From a virus, in the IMG/VR virus record IMGVR_UViG_3300017971_000250, positions 20,920-84,919 of that record: DNA of 64,000 nt. The stretch is one strand, 5' to 3'. Positions 63,885-64,000 of the stretch are shown in pieces (within the stretch, counting starts at the first letter, position 1; every line of letters begins with the position of its first letter). Below the pieces are notes generated by a model. That model was not told where the DNA came from and made no database searches. It saw only the letters and a program-made list of their open reading frames with translations. A program made the position numbers and the translations under genes.

Positions 63885-64000
63885 ATGAAGACCAGAAGCC
63901 AGAGCCAGACGAAGGGAACGGGGATCCCCCGCACGCAGAACCGCGAGTGGGGTTTCTTCGGAACCTGCAGCAGCGCGAACCGCGCAAACCCCGAGGCCGA
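63885..64000 (+). CDS. Early gene, partial at right edge
   Basis: ATG 63885 with GAGGAGGAACCG upstream opens a frame to the window end: a polar N-terminus rich in Lys, Arg, Ser and Gln, then NREWGFFGTCSSANRANPEA. Only 38 codons are visible. The start context is identical to that of the 11472 gene. Confidence 0.7.
   Translation, partial: MKTRSQSQTKGTGIPRTQNREWGFFGTCSSANRANPEA

Overview
The window is a contiguous piece of a large, GC-rich, contractile-tailed (myovirus-like) double-stranded DNA phage. The evidence is a complete virion module (terminase, portal, MuF, prohead protease, major capsid, connectors, sheath, tube, tape measure, baseplate, fibre) next to a lysis cluster and a phage-encoded replication set. 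There is no rRNA, no bacterial housekeeping gene and no recognisable integrase in the window. The host cannot be named from the sequence; GC content of roughly 60-65% suggests a GC-rich bacterium.

Layout. Nearly everything is on the minus strand, so the transcript runs from about 62 kb down to 1. From right to left: terminase small and large subunits, portal with an intein, a giant MuF-kinase protein, a methyltransferase/prohead protease fusion, scaffold-like protein and major capsid protein (46-62 kb); connectors, sheath, tRNA, tube, frameshifted tail chaperones and tape measure (34-45 kb); baseplate and fibres, including a protein with 26 copies of a 20-residue repeat (18-34 kb); endolysin, small membrane proteins and a cupin (16.5-18.5 kb); then an SF2 helicase, an AT-rich origin-like locus, an unknown protein, a DnaB-type helicase, a DnaG-type primase, a MoxR/CobS ATPase with a CobT-like VWA partner, several unknowns and a C-family DNA polymerase (DnaE) that leaves the window at base 1. 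A short plus-strand early region starts at 62.2 kb and leaves the window at the right. The 61.9-62.2 kb interval is a divergent promoter region. Three near-identical cassettes (promoter plus leader plus ribosome binding site) drive the 11.5 kb leftward unit and two rightward early genes.

Mobile load. The window has five homing-type endonucleases: a LAGLIDADG enzyme inside the portal intein, a zinc-finger PD-(D/E)XK enzyme in the DnaE intein, and three free-standing HNH genes wedged directly against the starts of downstream genes (CobT-like, repeat fibre, tape measure).

The most unusual item is the DnaE intein. The polymerase-intein frame is open from 3355 to base 1. The endonuclease inside the intein is encoded in a different (+1) frame of the same strand, beginning inside intein block B and ending inside block F. 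It is therefore a 321-codon overprinted gene nested in a complete intein, and the intein sits three residues before the catalytic PDIDCDF motif of the polymerase.
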